Assembly (NCBI GenBank): GCA_016784545.1
Contig: JADHUM010000050.1
Span: forward strand, 1-35,247
DNA: 35,247 nt
DNA from: Candidatus Neomarinimicrobiota bacterium
GTDB taxonomy: Bacteria > Fidelibacterota > UBA8477 > JABMPR01
Reading direction: 5' to 3'
Position 1 is the stretch's first letter, and each line of letters starts with the position of its first letter. Below the pieces are notes generated by a model. That model saw only the letters and a program-made list of their open reading frames with translations. It had not been told where the DNA came from and did no database searches. The translations under genes were made by a program, and so were the position numbers. Positions 1-8,998 of the stretch are shown one piece after another.

Positions 1-28
1 AGAGTTAAGCGATCAAACACTTAACTCT
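1..28. repeat. 9-bp inverted repeat at the window edge
   Basis: AGAGTTAAG at 1-9 is the exact reverse complement of CTTAACTCT at 20-28, with a 10-base loop. It lies about 40 bases past the stop codon of the minus-strand gene ending at 65, so it could help end that transcript. There is no following T-run on the minus strand within the window, so a classical intrinsic terminator is not shown. Confidence 0.35.
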
Positions 29-64
29 GTTGGTTTAGAGTCAACACTGTCAATATTCAGAGTT

Positions 65-898
65 TTAATTCTCAACTCCAAAGAATGTTTCCAATTCCAA
101 ATTGAGCTGTTGCCATTCCTCTTCACTTTCATCAGAAATAGTAAAATACTTCACTTTTTTCCCAGCGGCCTTTAGGGCTTTCTGAATCTTGCTATTCTTT
201 TCAATTTGATCTTTATTGCTTATACCATTTATGGATATGCTAATGATCTCGTCGGCATGCTTTATAGCCAGCCCCAGGAGATTATCCTCATATCCTGCAT
301 AATCTTCTGGTTCCAGGCCTGCCATTTCGTATTGCTTTGCACCCACCTTGCCCATCTCTTCTATATTGACAAGATTCAAGACTGTCTTCATATCTGTGAA
401 GAATTCTTCTTCCGCATAAACAGTTTTAAACAGTACGGGGACCATGGCAGTGGTCCAGTCATTACATAGGATATAATCTGGTTGCCAGTAGAGATAAGTT
501 AGATTCTCGATAGCTATTTTTGAAAAGTAGAAATACTTCTCAGCATTTCTTTGATTGTATCGATTTTCAGCCACTTTGTATAATGTTTTATTTTTGCCAC
601 CAAAATATGGTTGATATTCCATAAAATAGACTTGAACACGTGTGGAAGGGACAAAGGCTGACTTTGCAGCGCCAAATCCAACTTCACCTTTATACTCTAC
701 TTCAATCTCTTTGAGGCGAATCACTTCACGAATCACATATCGACGTTCACTGACAAAACCATACCGTGGGGTAAAGATCCTGAAATCCTGCTTTTTTTCT
801 TGAAAATGGGTTGGAACCTTGTTTGAAATTTTCGCAAGGTCAGTTGCCTCAGAAAAAGGAGCTACTTCTGAGGAGAGATAGTAAATTTTTGTTGGCAT
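65..898 (-). CDS. Short glycogen/starch synthase-like protein (GT5 N-terminal domain only)
   Basis: The 277 residues match only the N-terminal Rossmann half of GT5 glycogen/starch synthases. The start reads KIYYLSSEVAPF, then FTPRYGFVSERR (like the family's MPKYG region), and PDYILCNDWTTAMVPV near residue 140 corresponds to the PD.IHCHDW motif. The C-terminal nucleotide-sugar domain is absent: full GlgA is about 480 residues. The KTGGL loop that contacts ADP-glucose in GlgA is replaced here by EATDL. Short proteins of this type are annotated as glycogen/starch synthase in Bacteroidetes, so this is probably a family rather than a local truncation. Catalysis is doubtful; a regulatory or binding role is inference. 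It follows the YbgF-like gene by 24 bases on the same strand. No clear Shine-Dalgarno precedes the ATG. Confidence 0.75.
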   Translation of the reverse strand: MPTKIYYLSSEVAPFSEATDLAKISNKVPTHFQEKKQDFRIFTPRYGFVSERRYVIREVIRLKEIEVEYKGEVGFGAAKSAFVPSTRVQVYFMEYQPYFGGKNKTLYKVAENRYNQRNAEKYFYFSKIAIENLTYLYWQPDYILCNDWTTAMVPVLFKTVYAEEEFFTDMKTVLNLVNIEEMGKVGAKQYEMAGLEPEDYAGYEDNLLGLAIKHADEIISISINGISNKDQIEKNSKIQKALKAAGKKVKYFTISDESEEEWQQLNLELETFFGVEN

Positions 899-922
899 AG
901 AATTCTTTTTTTTATAACCTAT

Positions 923-2086
923 TTATCTGGAGGCGAGGATTTGCTTGACTTTTTCCCGGTAGGAACTCTCAGGGAACATATCCAGAAGCCGTTCTAATTC
1001 ATTGTAACCGCGGGCTTTATCGCCGCTATTGAGGTAGGAATATCCAATCTTTAATTGTGCATCCTCGGCTTTGTTGGAATCATTAAATTGCATCACTTTT
1101 CTAAATGCTTCTATAGCCTTTGAGTACTCATCTAAAGCGTAATAGGATTCTCCAATCCAATACTGAGCATTGTCAGCATAGTCATTCTGCGAATCATTAC
1201 TAATCAACATCTCAAAAGCATCAATGGCACCCATGAAGTCGCCATTTTGATACGAGCTTAATGCATCGATATAGTGTTGTTTATACGTCTCATAATCCAT
1301 CTTTGCCCTAGCTGGGGACTGTTGTACTGGTGTCTGAGTCATTGGTGTTCGGACAATATTTGGTGTGGTAGATGGCATGGCCATTAGCTCATTAAACGAA
1401 TTGGTAAGCGAGATTATTTTATTCTCCAGGAATACCAACTGGGATAGAATATCATAGTTGGAGCTATCCTGTACCTTTGCATTTAATTCTAAGGTTGATA
1501 ATTGATCATCAGAACTCATCATGTGATCGGCAACATTGAGTTGAAATTCGGAGAAAGAGGAATCCAAGAGTGAAAATTGACTTACGATATTCAGTAAATT
1601 TTCTTCAAGGACGGCCATTTTTTCAGGATCCATAATTGCATAAATACTATCAACTTGAAATTGAGTATTTTGAATTGATGTGCCTAATCCGGCAATCGAC
1701 TCTCTAATACCTGCCTGTTCAGCTTGTAAGCCTGAAATTTGCTCATCACTTGTTTGCCGTGATTCACTAGAAACAGAATCAACTCGGCTTCGTTCACTAG
1801 CCAATTTTGCATCAACCTCTGAAGTAAGTTCATCGATTGAACGTTTAGACTCAGCATTGAGCTTATATAAATTTTCAAGACTGATGTGGTTCTCATTGTA
1901 TGTTTCGCGCATGGCTTTGACTTCTTGTGAGAACTCTTTCAACCGGGCATCAAGAACCACCAGAGTGCTATCTGTACCCTGAGTATCCTGTTTTACTTCA
2001 CTAAGTTCCTGCTGCAGTTCTTTAGAACCACCACAACCAATGATTAGTGCTAGTATCAAAATAAGAGCGAACGTTCTTTTGTACAT
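923..2086 (-). CDS. YbgF/CpoB-like lipoprotein, coiled coil plus TPR
   Basis: The 387-residue product has a lipoprotein signal ending LIIGC (Cys18), so it is probably anchored in a membrane facing the periplasm. Residues about 22-250 are polar and heptad-like (E, Q, S, L rich), indicating a long coiled coil. From about residue 265 there are three tandem TPR units (YKQHYIDALSSYQNGDF; YWIGESYYALDEYSKAIEAF; DAQLKIGYSYLNSGDKARGYNEL) typical of the C-terminal domain of YbgF/CpoB. In E. coli CpoB links the Tol-Pal machine to PBP1b during septation. Here the gene follows the elongasome operon, 113 bases after rodA, which suggests an envelope role. The coiled coil is longer than in E. coli CpoB (about 260 residues). 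No tol or pal gene is in the window, so the precise partner is unknown. Confidence 0.75.
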   Translation of the reverse strand: MYKRTFALILILALIIGCGGSKELQQELSEVKQDTQGTDSTLVVLDARLKEFSQEVKAMRETYNENHISLENLYKLNAESKRSIDELTSEVDAKLASERSRVDSVSSESRQTSDEQISGLQAEQAGIRESIAGLGTSIQNTQFQVDSIYAIMDPEKMAVLEENLLNIVSQFSLLDSSFSEFQLNVADHMMSSDDQLSTLELNAKVQDSSNYDILSQLVFLENKIISLTNSFNELMAMPSTTPNIVRTPMTQTPVQQSPARAKMDYETYKQHYIDALSSYQNGDFMGAIDAFEMLISNDSQNDYADNAQYWIGESYYALDEYSKAIEAFRKVMQFNDSNKAEDAQLKIGYSYLNSGDKARGYNELERLLDMFPESSYREKVKQILASR

Positions 2087-2173
2087 TGCTTAAGCCACTT
2101 TCTGCTGGGAGTTAAGACAAGAAATCATACGGGCGTCAATTTAACCTCACCACAGGTAGTCGCAACGCTAAAT

Positions 2174-2203
2174 GTAGTGGTCTCAGGGGGCTGGAGACAC
2201 TAC
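2174..2203 (-). terminator. Hairpin at the rodA stop codon
   Basis: On the minus strand GTAGTGTCTC pairs with GAGACCACTAC around a CAGCCCCCT loop, with one bulged C. The 5' arm includes the TAG stop of rodA. What follows is ATTTAG rather than a T-run, so it may be a weak terminator or an RNA-stability hairpin separating the mre-rodA operon from the YbgF-like gene. Confidence 0.4.
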
Positions 2204-3432
2204 CCAACCGCTCGTCTTACTGAGGACATATTTACTGAGAGACCTGCCAATATCATTGAAGTGACCATAAATGACCCGCCATAGCTAATGAAGGGCAAGG
2301 GGATACCGGTTACAGGCATGATACCTACGATCATCCCCAGATTGACAAATACATGAAATGTATAAATGGATGCAATTCCAATGAGAATGACGCTATCAAA
2401 CCGAAATTTGCTGTTATAGGCCTGGGTGATAAGTTTAGCAATTAGCAAATAGAAGAGTGTGATCACCACCAGGACACCAACAAACCCAAACTCCTCTCCT
2501 ATCACGGTCATGATAAAATCTGTATGTTGCTCTGGAAGGAACTTTAAGTGGGTTTGTGTGCCTTCTCCCAGTCCTTTTCCAAAGGGGCCGCCTGATCCAA
2601 ATGCTGTTAATGATTGAGATACCTGATATCCAGCCCCAAGTGGATCGGAATCAGAATCAATCATGGATAGAATTCGTTGTTGTTGATAAGGTTTTAACAA
2701 TGCCCAGAGCAAATTCGTTATCCCACCTAATCCAACATTGATAAAGAAATTTAGAATTTTTGTCCAAAACGGGAGGTGGTTGAAGTACAAAACCACAATG
2801 ATAATCCCCATCCAGAGGAAAAAGGTTAATGTCTGAAATGCTGCCAACATGGAAAGGATTGGTGCCAGGAGGAGAAAGAAATGGAGTGGCTTTATACCCG
2901 CCCAAAATATTATCACAATCAATATTCCAAAATACACCAACGCGGTTCCAAGATCTGGTTGGACCAGGACTAAAATTGTTGGCCCCAAAGCCATGGCTAC
3001 GGGTGTCATCAATTCCTTGACGGTTGAGAGTCTCCTTTTATGATCGGCAAAGTATTTAGCAAGCGCCAATAGGAGCAATATTTTCATGAACTCAGATGGT
3101 TGGAATCCAATATTACCAAGAGTGATCCATCTGCTGACCTCATTGCCACTTTTTGTCATGATCGGAATAAGTAGAAGGACAATTCCAACCCCATAAGCAG
3201 GATAGGTCAAATTATGAATCAACTTTCGCGGTAAGAAGAAGGCCGTTAGAAATAAACCTAATCCAACAACTGTCCATATGCTTTGTCGAAAAAAGTATTC
3301 AGCACCGGATTCATGCTGTACCTCAATACTATAGATGGCCAGTAATCCACTTGCTGAAAGGAGAATGACTAATATGAGTGTGCTCCACTCAAGTTCTTTA
3401 AATCTTAGGAGGACATAGCTTCTGATATTCAT
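2200..3432 (-). CDS. rodA: Rod-shape SEDS peptidoglycan glycosyltransferase RodA
   Basis: RodA polymerises lipid II glycan strands in the inner membrane as partner of the transpeptidase PBP2. The 410-residue protein has about ten hydrophobic segments. It carries the SEDS signature regions GFQPSEFMK (near 110), DLGTALVY (near 160), SDSDPLGAGYQVSQS, then FLPEQHTDF with GEEFGFVG (the loop bearing the aspartate implicated in SEDS catalysis), and GIPLPFISYGGS near the C-terminus. The start overlaps the mrdA stop by 4 bases (ATGA), implying translational coupling. It is last in the order mreB-mreC-mreD-mrdA-rodA. FtsW would be the alternative, but the neighbours favour RodA. It is somewhat longer than E. 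coli RodA (370 residues), with an extra hydrophobic stretch near residues 200-240. Confidence 0.95.
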   Translation of the reverse strand: MNIRSYVLLRFKELEWSTLILVILLSASGLLAIYSIEVQHESGAEYFFRQSIWTVVGLGLFLTAFFLPRKLIHNLTYPAYGVGIVLLLIPIMTKSGNEVSRWITLGNIGFQPSEFMKILLLLALAKYFADHKRRLSTVKELMTPVAMALGPTILVLVQPDLGTALVYFGILIVIIFWAGIKPLHFFLLLAPILSMLAAFQTLTFFLWMGIIIVVLYFNHLPFWTKILNFFINVGLGGITNLLWALLKPYQQQRILSMIDSDSDPLGAGYQVSQSLTAFGSGGPFGKGLGEGTQTHLKFLPEQHTDFIMTVIGEEFGFVGVLVVITLFYLLIAKLITQAYNSKFRFDSVILIGIASIYTFHVFVNLGMIVGIMPVTGIPLPFISYGGSFMVTSMILAGLSVNMSSVRRAVG

Positions 3433-5207
3433 GAGGGTCTTTTCGCAATGGTTCTTAAAACCTTACCAATAAGTGGCGCAGCTTTTCCACCACCACCACC
3501 ACCGTTTTCTAAGAGAACTGCCCAGGAATATGGATAGCGCTCATCCAGACTAAAGCCAATAAACCAGGCATGATCTTCACCATGAGGATTCTGGGCCGTT
3601 CCAGTTTTGCCATAGATATCCCAATCTTTTTGGCGTGCGGCTTTGGCAGTTCCTTTTTTTCCGTTTACCACATCCCACATGGCCTGCTGAACAAAATCCC
3701 AGGAATCTTTTGAAGCACTGACCCTGTTTTTTGAGGGTGAATTAATCTCTTTAATCAAAGTTCCATTTTTTGACACGATCTTATTTACAAAATGGGGTTG
3801 GAATTGAGTGCCTCTTTGGGCAAGCATTCCAGCGAATTGGGCCAGTTGCAAGGGGGTGACCAGAACATCACCTTGTCCGACAACGATATTCAACAGGTTT
3901 CCCCTGGTCCAGTTATTCACACCGTATTTACGATTCATATATTTTGTATCTGGAACAAGACCTTTATTTTCACCTGGGATATCAATTTTGGCACGCTGTC
4001 CAAATCCAAATTCACGGGCAATAAGGGCCCAGTCTTCAATTCCAATATCTTGTATCAGATTGTAAAAATATACATTGCAGGATTGTTGGATGGCATCATG
4101 CAGGTTCATTTTGCCATGTCCTCCTTTTTTCCAACATCCAAAGGAACGATTTCCCAGGCGATATGACCCATGACAAACATAGGTTCTCTCTTTTGCATTG
4201 GAATGGTTTTCCAGTGAATAGAGAGCTGCCAGAGGTTTGAGAGTGGAGCCCGCTGGATAAAGGCCCTGTATCCCTCTGTCATACAACGGTTTGCGAGGAT
4301 CCTGCATTAAGGCATCCCAATCTTTTGAGGAAATTCTTCCTGAGAGCATCTCAAGATCGTAGCCAGGGCGACTGGCATAGGCGAGAATCTCACCTGTTTT
4401 ATGGTTTAGCATGACCACTGACCCAGAGGAATCGGCCAGAGCTTTTTCTACGGCCGCCTGGATGTAGGAATCGATGCTCAATATGAGATCATGACCCGGA
4501 ATTGGATTGATAGGTGCACGGTCTGGTACTTCACCAATTTCCTGACCAAGTGCATTTACTTCTATATATCTAAATCCCCTGCGACCATGTAATTCTGATT
4601 CATAAAATTTTTCCATACCCTTCCACCCCACCTGATCTCCAGGCTGGTAGTCAGAATCCTTTTTGAAGCGATTCAAATCATCCCTGTTAATCTCCCGTGT
4701 ATACCCCAGGGCATGCGACAAGTCTAAACCAGAGACGTAATTTCGGATGGGCTCAATGCTGTAAGTCACACCAATAAGCTCGAGTCGATGCTCCTGCAAG
4801 TGGGATATCTTCTCAAAAGGCACCCTGCTAAAGACTTTGGCTGGAGCAAAAGAGCCACGCCGATTTTTTACAATACGACGATTAATCTCTTCAACAGATA
4901 CACCCATAACGCTTGATAGACGTTCCAGCGATTCAGGTTTATCCTTTACTTCAATGGGTATTACAGAGATTGTATAGCTTGGGGCATTGTCTACAATGAG
5001 GTTTCCTTCTCTATCATATATCACTCCCCGGGATGCTAAAACGGGAACAGCACGAATGTGATTTGCAGTTGCCTTCTCAGCGTATTTTTCGTGAAATACG
5101 ATCATCAAGTAGTAATAACGACCGATAAGTATAATAAAAAGGAGTGCTAGAAGACCGTGGACAAGAAGTGATCTCCAGCCCTCTACGATGTTCCTGCCCT
5201 GGAGCAT
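3429..5207 (-). CDS. mrdA: Penicillin-binding protein 2, elongasome transpeptidase
   Basis: PBP2 cross-links peptidoglycan during side-wall growth. The 592-residue protein has one N-terminal membrane segment (about 14-36) and a pedestal/dimerisation domain containing ASRGVIYDREG. The transpeptidase domain has all three catalytic motifs: STLK with nucleophile Ser321, SCN at 376-378 and KTGT at 534-537. Length and motif order match class B PBP2. The start overlaps the mreD stop by one base (TAATG), and the TGA stop overlaps the rodA start, so the genes are coupled. A run of five glycines near the C-terminus (ENGGGGGGKAAP region) is slightly unusual. The TGA stop also shows that TGA is read as stop in this genome. 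Confidence 0.95.
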   Translation of the reverse strand: MLQGRNIVEGWRSLLVHGLLALLFIILIGRYYYLMIVFHEKYAEKATANHIRAVPVLASRGVIYDREGNLIVDNAPSYTISVIPIEVKDKPESLERLSSVMGVSVEEINRRIVKNRRGSFAPAKVFSRVPFEKISHLQEHRLELIGVTYSIEPIRNYVSGLDLSHALGYTREINRDDLNRFKKDSDYQPGDQVGWKGMEKFYESELHGRRGFRYIEVNALGQEIGEVPDRAPINPIPGHDLILSIDSYIQAAVEKALADSSGSVVMLNHKTGEILAYASRPGYDLEMLSGRISSKDWDALMQDPRKPLYDRGIQGLYPAGSTLKPLAALYSLENHSNAKERTYVCHGSYRLGNRSFGCWKKGGHGKMNLHDAIQQSCNVYFYNLIQDIGIEDWALIAREFGFGQRAKIDIPGENKGLVPDTKYMNRKYGVNNWTRGNLLNIVVGQGDVLVTPLQLAQFAGMLAQRGTQFQPHFVNKIVSKNGTLIKEINSPSKNRVSASKDSWDFVQQAMWDVVNGKKGTAKAARQKDWDIYGKTGTAQNPHGEDHAWFIGFSLDERYPYSWAVLLENGGGGGGKAAPLIGKVLRTIAKRPS

Positions 5208-5683
5208 TATTCTGCTCCGACTTTTAGAACGATAAAGCTCCCGCTCAGTAGAGCTAGTGTATAGAGTGTCTTGGGAAGAAGCACCAGAAAGACAATATTC
5301 CCAGTAGAAAACTGTGAGTCCTGGAGAGAGATCATGACAGTAAGAAGAAAAAAGACAAGCAGGAAGCCAGTATAGAGAAGATACTGAACCATGACTGGTA
5401 TTCTGACAATTCTGCCATGAAAGATTCCAGATAGATATCCCACTGTAGAAAGCGCCAGAGCTGTAATGCCCATCATGTCGGTGCTAGCCAGGGCATCGAT
5501 GATGAACCCTAAAAAGAATCCCAGCCATATGGCATGCAGTTGACTGTTGGTTAATCCAATGTAGATGATAAAGATGACCAGGAAACTTGGGGTTAAGCCA
5601 TAAAGGCTGAATATATCACCCAACATCCATTGAAATATGAGTACAAGCAGACCCAGGATACTATTTTTAATGATACCAAACAT
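5207..5683 (-). CDS. mreD: Rod shape-determining membrane protein MreD
   Basis: The product is a small hydrophobic protein of 158 residues with five or so membrane segments and the GLTNSQLHAIWLGFFLGF region characteristic of MreD (family members have a similar loop before a G-FxGFxxD motif; here GFIIDALAS follows). MreD belongs to the elongasome and sits in the inner membrane with MreC, RodA and PBP2; its biochemical activity is not established. The start lies one base after the mreC stop (TAA-T-ATG) and the end overlaps mrdA. Sequence conservation of MreD is low, so the call rests largely on position and topology. Confidence 0.9.
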   Translation of the reverse strand: MFGIIKNSILGLLVLIFQWMLGDIFSLYGLTPSFLVIFIIYIGLTNSQLHAIWLGFFLGFIIDALASTDMMGITALALSTVGYLSGIFHGRIVRIPVMVQYLLYTGFLLVFFLLTVMISLQDSQFSTGNIVFLVLLPKTLYTLALLSGSFIVLKVGAE

Positions 5684-5684
5684 A

Positions 5685-6467
5685 TTATTTCAGGATAAAT
5701 ACTTCTTCAATACGATTAAAGTCGGCGGCCAGATCAACACGAACGGATTTTACATAATCTTCCACAACAGGTGAAATTGTTGACACCCAGCCAACAAAAA
5801 TATGCTCTGGAAAGATATCACTGAAACCTGAGGTTACGACAGAGTCGCCGGCAATTACTTCAGCATTTTTAGGCACATCTTGAATCACATAGCCAGTTTT
5901 CAAGGAATAGCTAAGGATACCCACATCCCTGGAACGCATTTCCCGAACCGACACGCGGAAATTTTTATCACTCACCAATTGAACAAGGGCGGTGTTTGCT
6001 GATATTGCCACAACCTTTCCCACTAATTGTGCCTGGGCATCCACAACACCAGAAAGCAGTGTAACTCCGTCCTCAGAACCTTGATCAACGGTTAGGCTGT
6101 TCATGGTATGGCTCCCCACATCGGATAGCACATTGGCTGGAATAACATTAAATTTCCTATCCCCCTTGAATCCCAGCATACTCCGGAGCCGTTGATTTTC
6201 CTTCAGAAGGGTTCTGGATTTGTTCAGGTCGATCTGAGCTTTGATGTGACGCTGTTGAAGTTCGCGGTAGTCCTTTTCAATTGTAAAAATGGTTTTAACC
6301 CATTGAATAGGCACATACAGATAGGCAGATGCCTCTAGAACAAGACCGCGTGTGCGACTCATGGCTGCTGTACCGCTGGATGCTATTATTAGAAGAGATA
6401 GAGCTATTGCTGCTATGAGGTTTACCAGAGGTTTATATCGAGAAATCGAAGGTGCTTGTGTTGCCAA
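5685..6467 (-). CDS. mreC: Rod shape-determining protein MreC
   Basis: MreC is a bitopic periplasmic scaffold that activates PBP2-RodA. The 260-residue product shows a membrane segment at about 14-34 (LVNLIAAIALSLLIIASSG), a coiled-coil stretch at about 63-100 (DYRELQQRHIKAQIDLNKSR region) and then the beta-rich MreC domain (DQGSEDGV, GVVDAQAQLVGKV, VVTSGFSDIFPEHIFVGWV). The likely start is TTG at 6467, preceded by AGG seven bases upstream; no ATG occurs before the membrane segment. It begins 28 bases after mreB. Confidence 0.93.
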   Translation of the reverse strand: MATQAPSISRYKPLVNLIAAIALSLLIIASSGTAAMSRTRGLVLEASAYLYVPIQWVKTIFTIEKDYRELQQRHIKAQIDLNKSRTLLKENQRLRSMLGFKGDRKFNVIPANVLSDVGSHTMNSLTVDQGSEDGVTLLSGVVDAQAQLVGKVVAISANTALVQLVSDKNFRVSVREMRSRDVGILSYSLKTGYVIQDVPKNAEVIAGDSVVTSGFSDIFPEHIFVGWVSTISPVVEDYVKSVRVDLAADFNRIEEVFILK

Positions 6468-6495
6468 GATTTAACCTATAAAGCGGGTAAATGAC

Positions 6496-7518
6496 TCAAT
6501 AAAGAACATCCTCGTAGCGTTCAATACTATCCAAGACTTTGCCAGTGCCCTGAACAATGGAAAGCAGGGGATATTCTGCAACGTTTACGGGAAGATCTAC
6601 TTCCAGACGCATTCTTTTGTCAAAGCCCTGGAGCAGGGCTCCACCGCCTGTGAGAATGATACCTCGGTCCAATAGATCCGAACTCAGTTCTGGTGGTGTG
6701 CGCTCGAGGCACATTTTGACTGCATCCACAATGAGATCAATGGTATCTCGAAGCGCGTCTCTGATTTCAGAGGATGAAACCTCGATGGTTTTTGGTATTC
6801 CAGCAATCATGTTACGGCCTTTAACCGAGAGCTTGTAATCGGTACCCTGTAGTGCAGAACCAACATTCATTTTTATGCTTTCAGCCGTTCTTTCTCCGAT
6901 GAGCAGATTGTGATCGCGTTTGAAGTGTTGAATAATGGCTTCGTCCATCTCATCACCGGCTACCCTGAGTGATTCTTTGGTCACAATGCCGTTTAGAGCA
7001 ATAATAGCGATCTCGGTTGTTCCGCCACCAATATCCACAATCATGTTGCCAACAGGTTCGCTGATATCAATTCCGATACCAATGGCAGCAGCCACAGGTT
7101 CTTCAATGAGAAATACTTCGCGGGCATTGCGGCGTTCTGCAGATTCTTTGACTGCTCTTTTTTCAACTTCAGTGATACCTGAAGGAACGCAGATGATCAT
7201 GCGAGGACGTGCCAATTTTGAGATGGGTAGCTTGTTCAGGAAACCCTGGAGCATGCTATCAGCCATCTCAAAGTCAGCAATAACACCATCCCGCAATGGG
7301 CGGATGGTTTCAATCTCCTGATGAACTTTGCCAACCATACGCTTGGCTTCATTCCCTACTGCTATGACTTTGCCGGAAGATTTAGATTTTGCAACAATAG
7401 ACGGTTCGTTTAAAACGATTCCCTGACCACGAACGTAGATCAGTGTATTTGCTGTACCAAGGTCAACTGCGATGTCTACACCCATCCAGTTGCGGAAATT
7501 TGAAAATTTTGTAGCCAT
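6496..7518 (-). CDS. mreB: Actin-like rod-shape protein MreB
   Basis: MreB is the bacterial actin that forms membrane-associated filaments and steers the wall-elongation machine. The 340 residues show the actin-fold ATP sites: VDLGTANTLIYV (phosphate 1, about 18-29), VDIGGGTTEIA (phosphate 2, near 165) and ILTGGGALLQGFD (adenosine region, near 290). LIEEPVAAAIGIG is also diagnostic. The ATG is preceded by AGAGGG, a good ribosome site. It is the first gene of the mre operon; the 211-base upstream gap (7519-7729) should hold the promoter, though I could not pick a convincing -35/-10 pair by eye. Length matches the family (about 340-350). Confidence 0.97.
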   Translation of the reverse strand: MATKFSNFRNWMGVDIAVDLGTANTLIYVRGQGIVLNEPSIVAKSKSSGKVIAVGNEAKRMVGKVHQEIETIRPLRDGVIADFEMADSMLQGFLNKLPISKLARPRMIICVPSGITEVEKRAVKESAERRNAREVFLIEEPVAAAIGIGIDISEPVGNMIVDIGGGTTEIAIIALNGIVTKESLRVAGDEMDEAIIQHFKRDHNLLIGERTAESIKMNVGSALQGTDYKLSVKGRNMIAGIPKTIEVSSSEIRDALRDTIDLIVDAVKMCLERTPPELSSDLLDRGIILTGGGALLQGFDKRMRLEVDLPVNVAEYPLLSIVQGTGKVLDSIERYEDVLY

Positions 7519-7729
7519 CTGCCCTCTCGTGCCTGAAAAGTGCTCTCAGGTCTTTGAAAACAATACTTTATCTGTTGCCCGAAAAACACTTTTTTTAGGG
7601 CGATGCAAAATCTATAAATTTTTGAGCCAATAGCACCCATTAATTGGCGTATCAGTGCTTTATTTTAAGGGGTTAGAACGAAGGAGCTAAAGCAGGACTT
7701 TTATTAAAATAAAAGAGAGCCAGACGATA

Positions 7730-8998
7730 CTAATATCGGAATCGCCAATCTCCCTGGTCCAGATAGTTGTGATCTAATCTGAAGTCTCCAAATCCAGTTT
7801 CGTCTCTGAAAACAAATTGCTTCCCGATGAGATAATATTCCCACACTTGATATGGCTTCCTATCAATCTCAAATGGTCCCCGTTGAATTTCATCAGGAGG
7901 TCCAAATAGAATATAAATCATGCCTCGATCCGTTTTCCAGCCTTCCTGTACAACAGTGAAAGCTTCCATGGAGAAGGCTACACGTCTATAGTATTCTTCC
8001 ATTAGCTCATTTTCCACAGTCCCGGGAGTGGGATCTAGTGCAGCCCAAAAAGCTTTGAATTTCTCAGTTTTTTCAAGCTCTGAGCCGATCATCATTTCTT
8101 TGATCTGGCGATCACTTGCAAGATACGTAAGCTGTTTAACAGCTTGGTCCATATCCTCCACCTCAAAATTGACACCTCTGATTCTAACTCTGAAATTTGT
8201 TTTCGTTATCACTCTGTTTCCCTGCACATCTTCAGCGGCAAAGAAAAGTGTATAGTTGGAATAATGCATATCAGTGAGAGGCACTGTAAAACTGAGGACA
8301 GAGTCGATTGATCCGATATGATCAATTAAAACCGTTTTATTCACTTTGGTTTCATCCTTCACCTTTAATTCATACTTGATCTTGAAAGGATGATTGTCAC
8401 CAAGGAGACGAACCTTAAAGCTGAGTGTATCAATTATCTCATAAAAGGATTCATTCATGAGCAGCTTGGAGTTGCCTTCGGATCCTGTGTCCATGATGAT
8501 GATATTGCCCAGTGACAATGCACCAGCATACATTTTTGACTGATCCACTCCATCACTCAGAATTGAGGATTTCTTGGTATAAAGATCGGTAACACGAACG
8601 TTTATTGTGAGTTGAGAAGCTGGTACTGTAAACGACTTAACCGATGTGATTGTGTTTGAATTATTTCTGGTATCCTTATACTCTGACAGGAGCAATGAAT
8701 CACTCCATATTGCTCCAACTATTCGCTCTTTATCTTTATCTGCAAGATTGACAGCAACTTCATACCTTGCAAGATAGTGATCACCGGCTCGAACAAATTG
8801 AAGTTCTGTATAGGGAATTTTTACATGGACTGAGACCTTGATGTTTTCTTTATCGGCAAGTGGCTCAGACAGTCCGATGAAGGAAAAATCAGGCAGGGTC
8901 AAATCGTTTTCCTGATTCACAGTCTGTTCAGCACAACCCACAAACAGAGATACTGTTAACAGGGTATATAATGATATTTTCAATATAGATTTTTCCAC
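7730..8998 (-). CDS. GWxTD-domain lipoprotein
   Basis: I place the start at GTG 8998 because GAGG lies five bases upstream and it gives a clean lipoprotein signal (hydrophobic stretch ending LFVGC, Cys22); the product is then 422 residues. The middle is beta-sandwich-like. The C-terminal part holds the GWxTD domain: FWAALDPTPGTVENE, then EEYYRRVAFSMEAF, GWKTDRGMIYILFGPPDE, and a closing QVWEYY / FVFRDETGFGDFRL. GWxTD proteins are common in FCB-related and Acidobacteria-like genomes; their function is not established, though surface or periplasmic roles are likely. The start lies 19 bases inside the preceding propeller gene, implying coupled expression. I cannot say what substrate, if any, it binds. 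Confidence 0.85.
   Translation of the reverse strand: MEKSILKISLYTLLTVSLFVGCAEQTVNQENDLTLPDFSFIGLSEPLADKENIKVSVHVKIPYTELQFVRAGDHYLARYEVAVNLADKDKERIVGAIWSDSLLLSEYKDTRNNSNTITSVKSFTVPASQLTINVRVTDLYTKKSSILSDGVDQSKMYAGALSLGNIIIMDTGSEGNSKLLMNESFYEIIDTLSFKVRLLGDNHPFKIKYELKVKDETKVNKTVLIDHIGSIDSVLSFTVPLTDMHYSNYTLFFAAEDVQGNRVITKTNFRVRIRGVNFEVEDMDQAVKQLTYLASDRQIKEMMIGSELEKTEKFKAFWAALDPTPGTVENELMEEYYRRVAFSMEAFTVVQEGWKTDRGMIYILFGPPDEIQRGPFEIDRKPYQVWEYYLIGKQFVFRDETGFGDFRLDHNYLDQGDWRFRY

Noticed and set aside
7697-7714. AT-only palindrome CTTTTATT-AA-AATAAAAG after the GWxTD gene as terminator
   Set aside because: The stem is nearly all A-T and no T-run follows on the minus strand, so termination is not supported.
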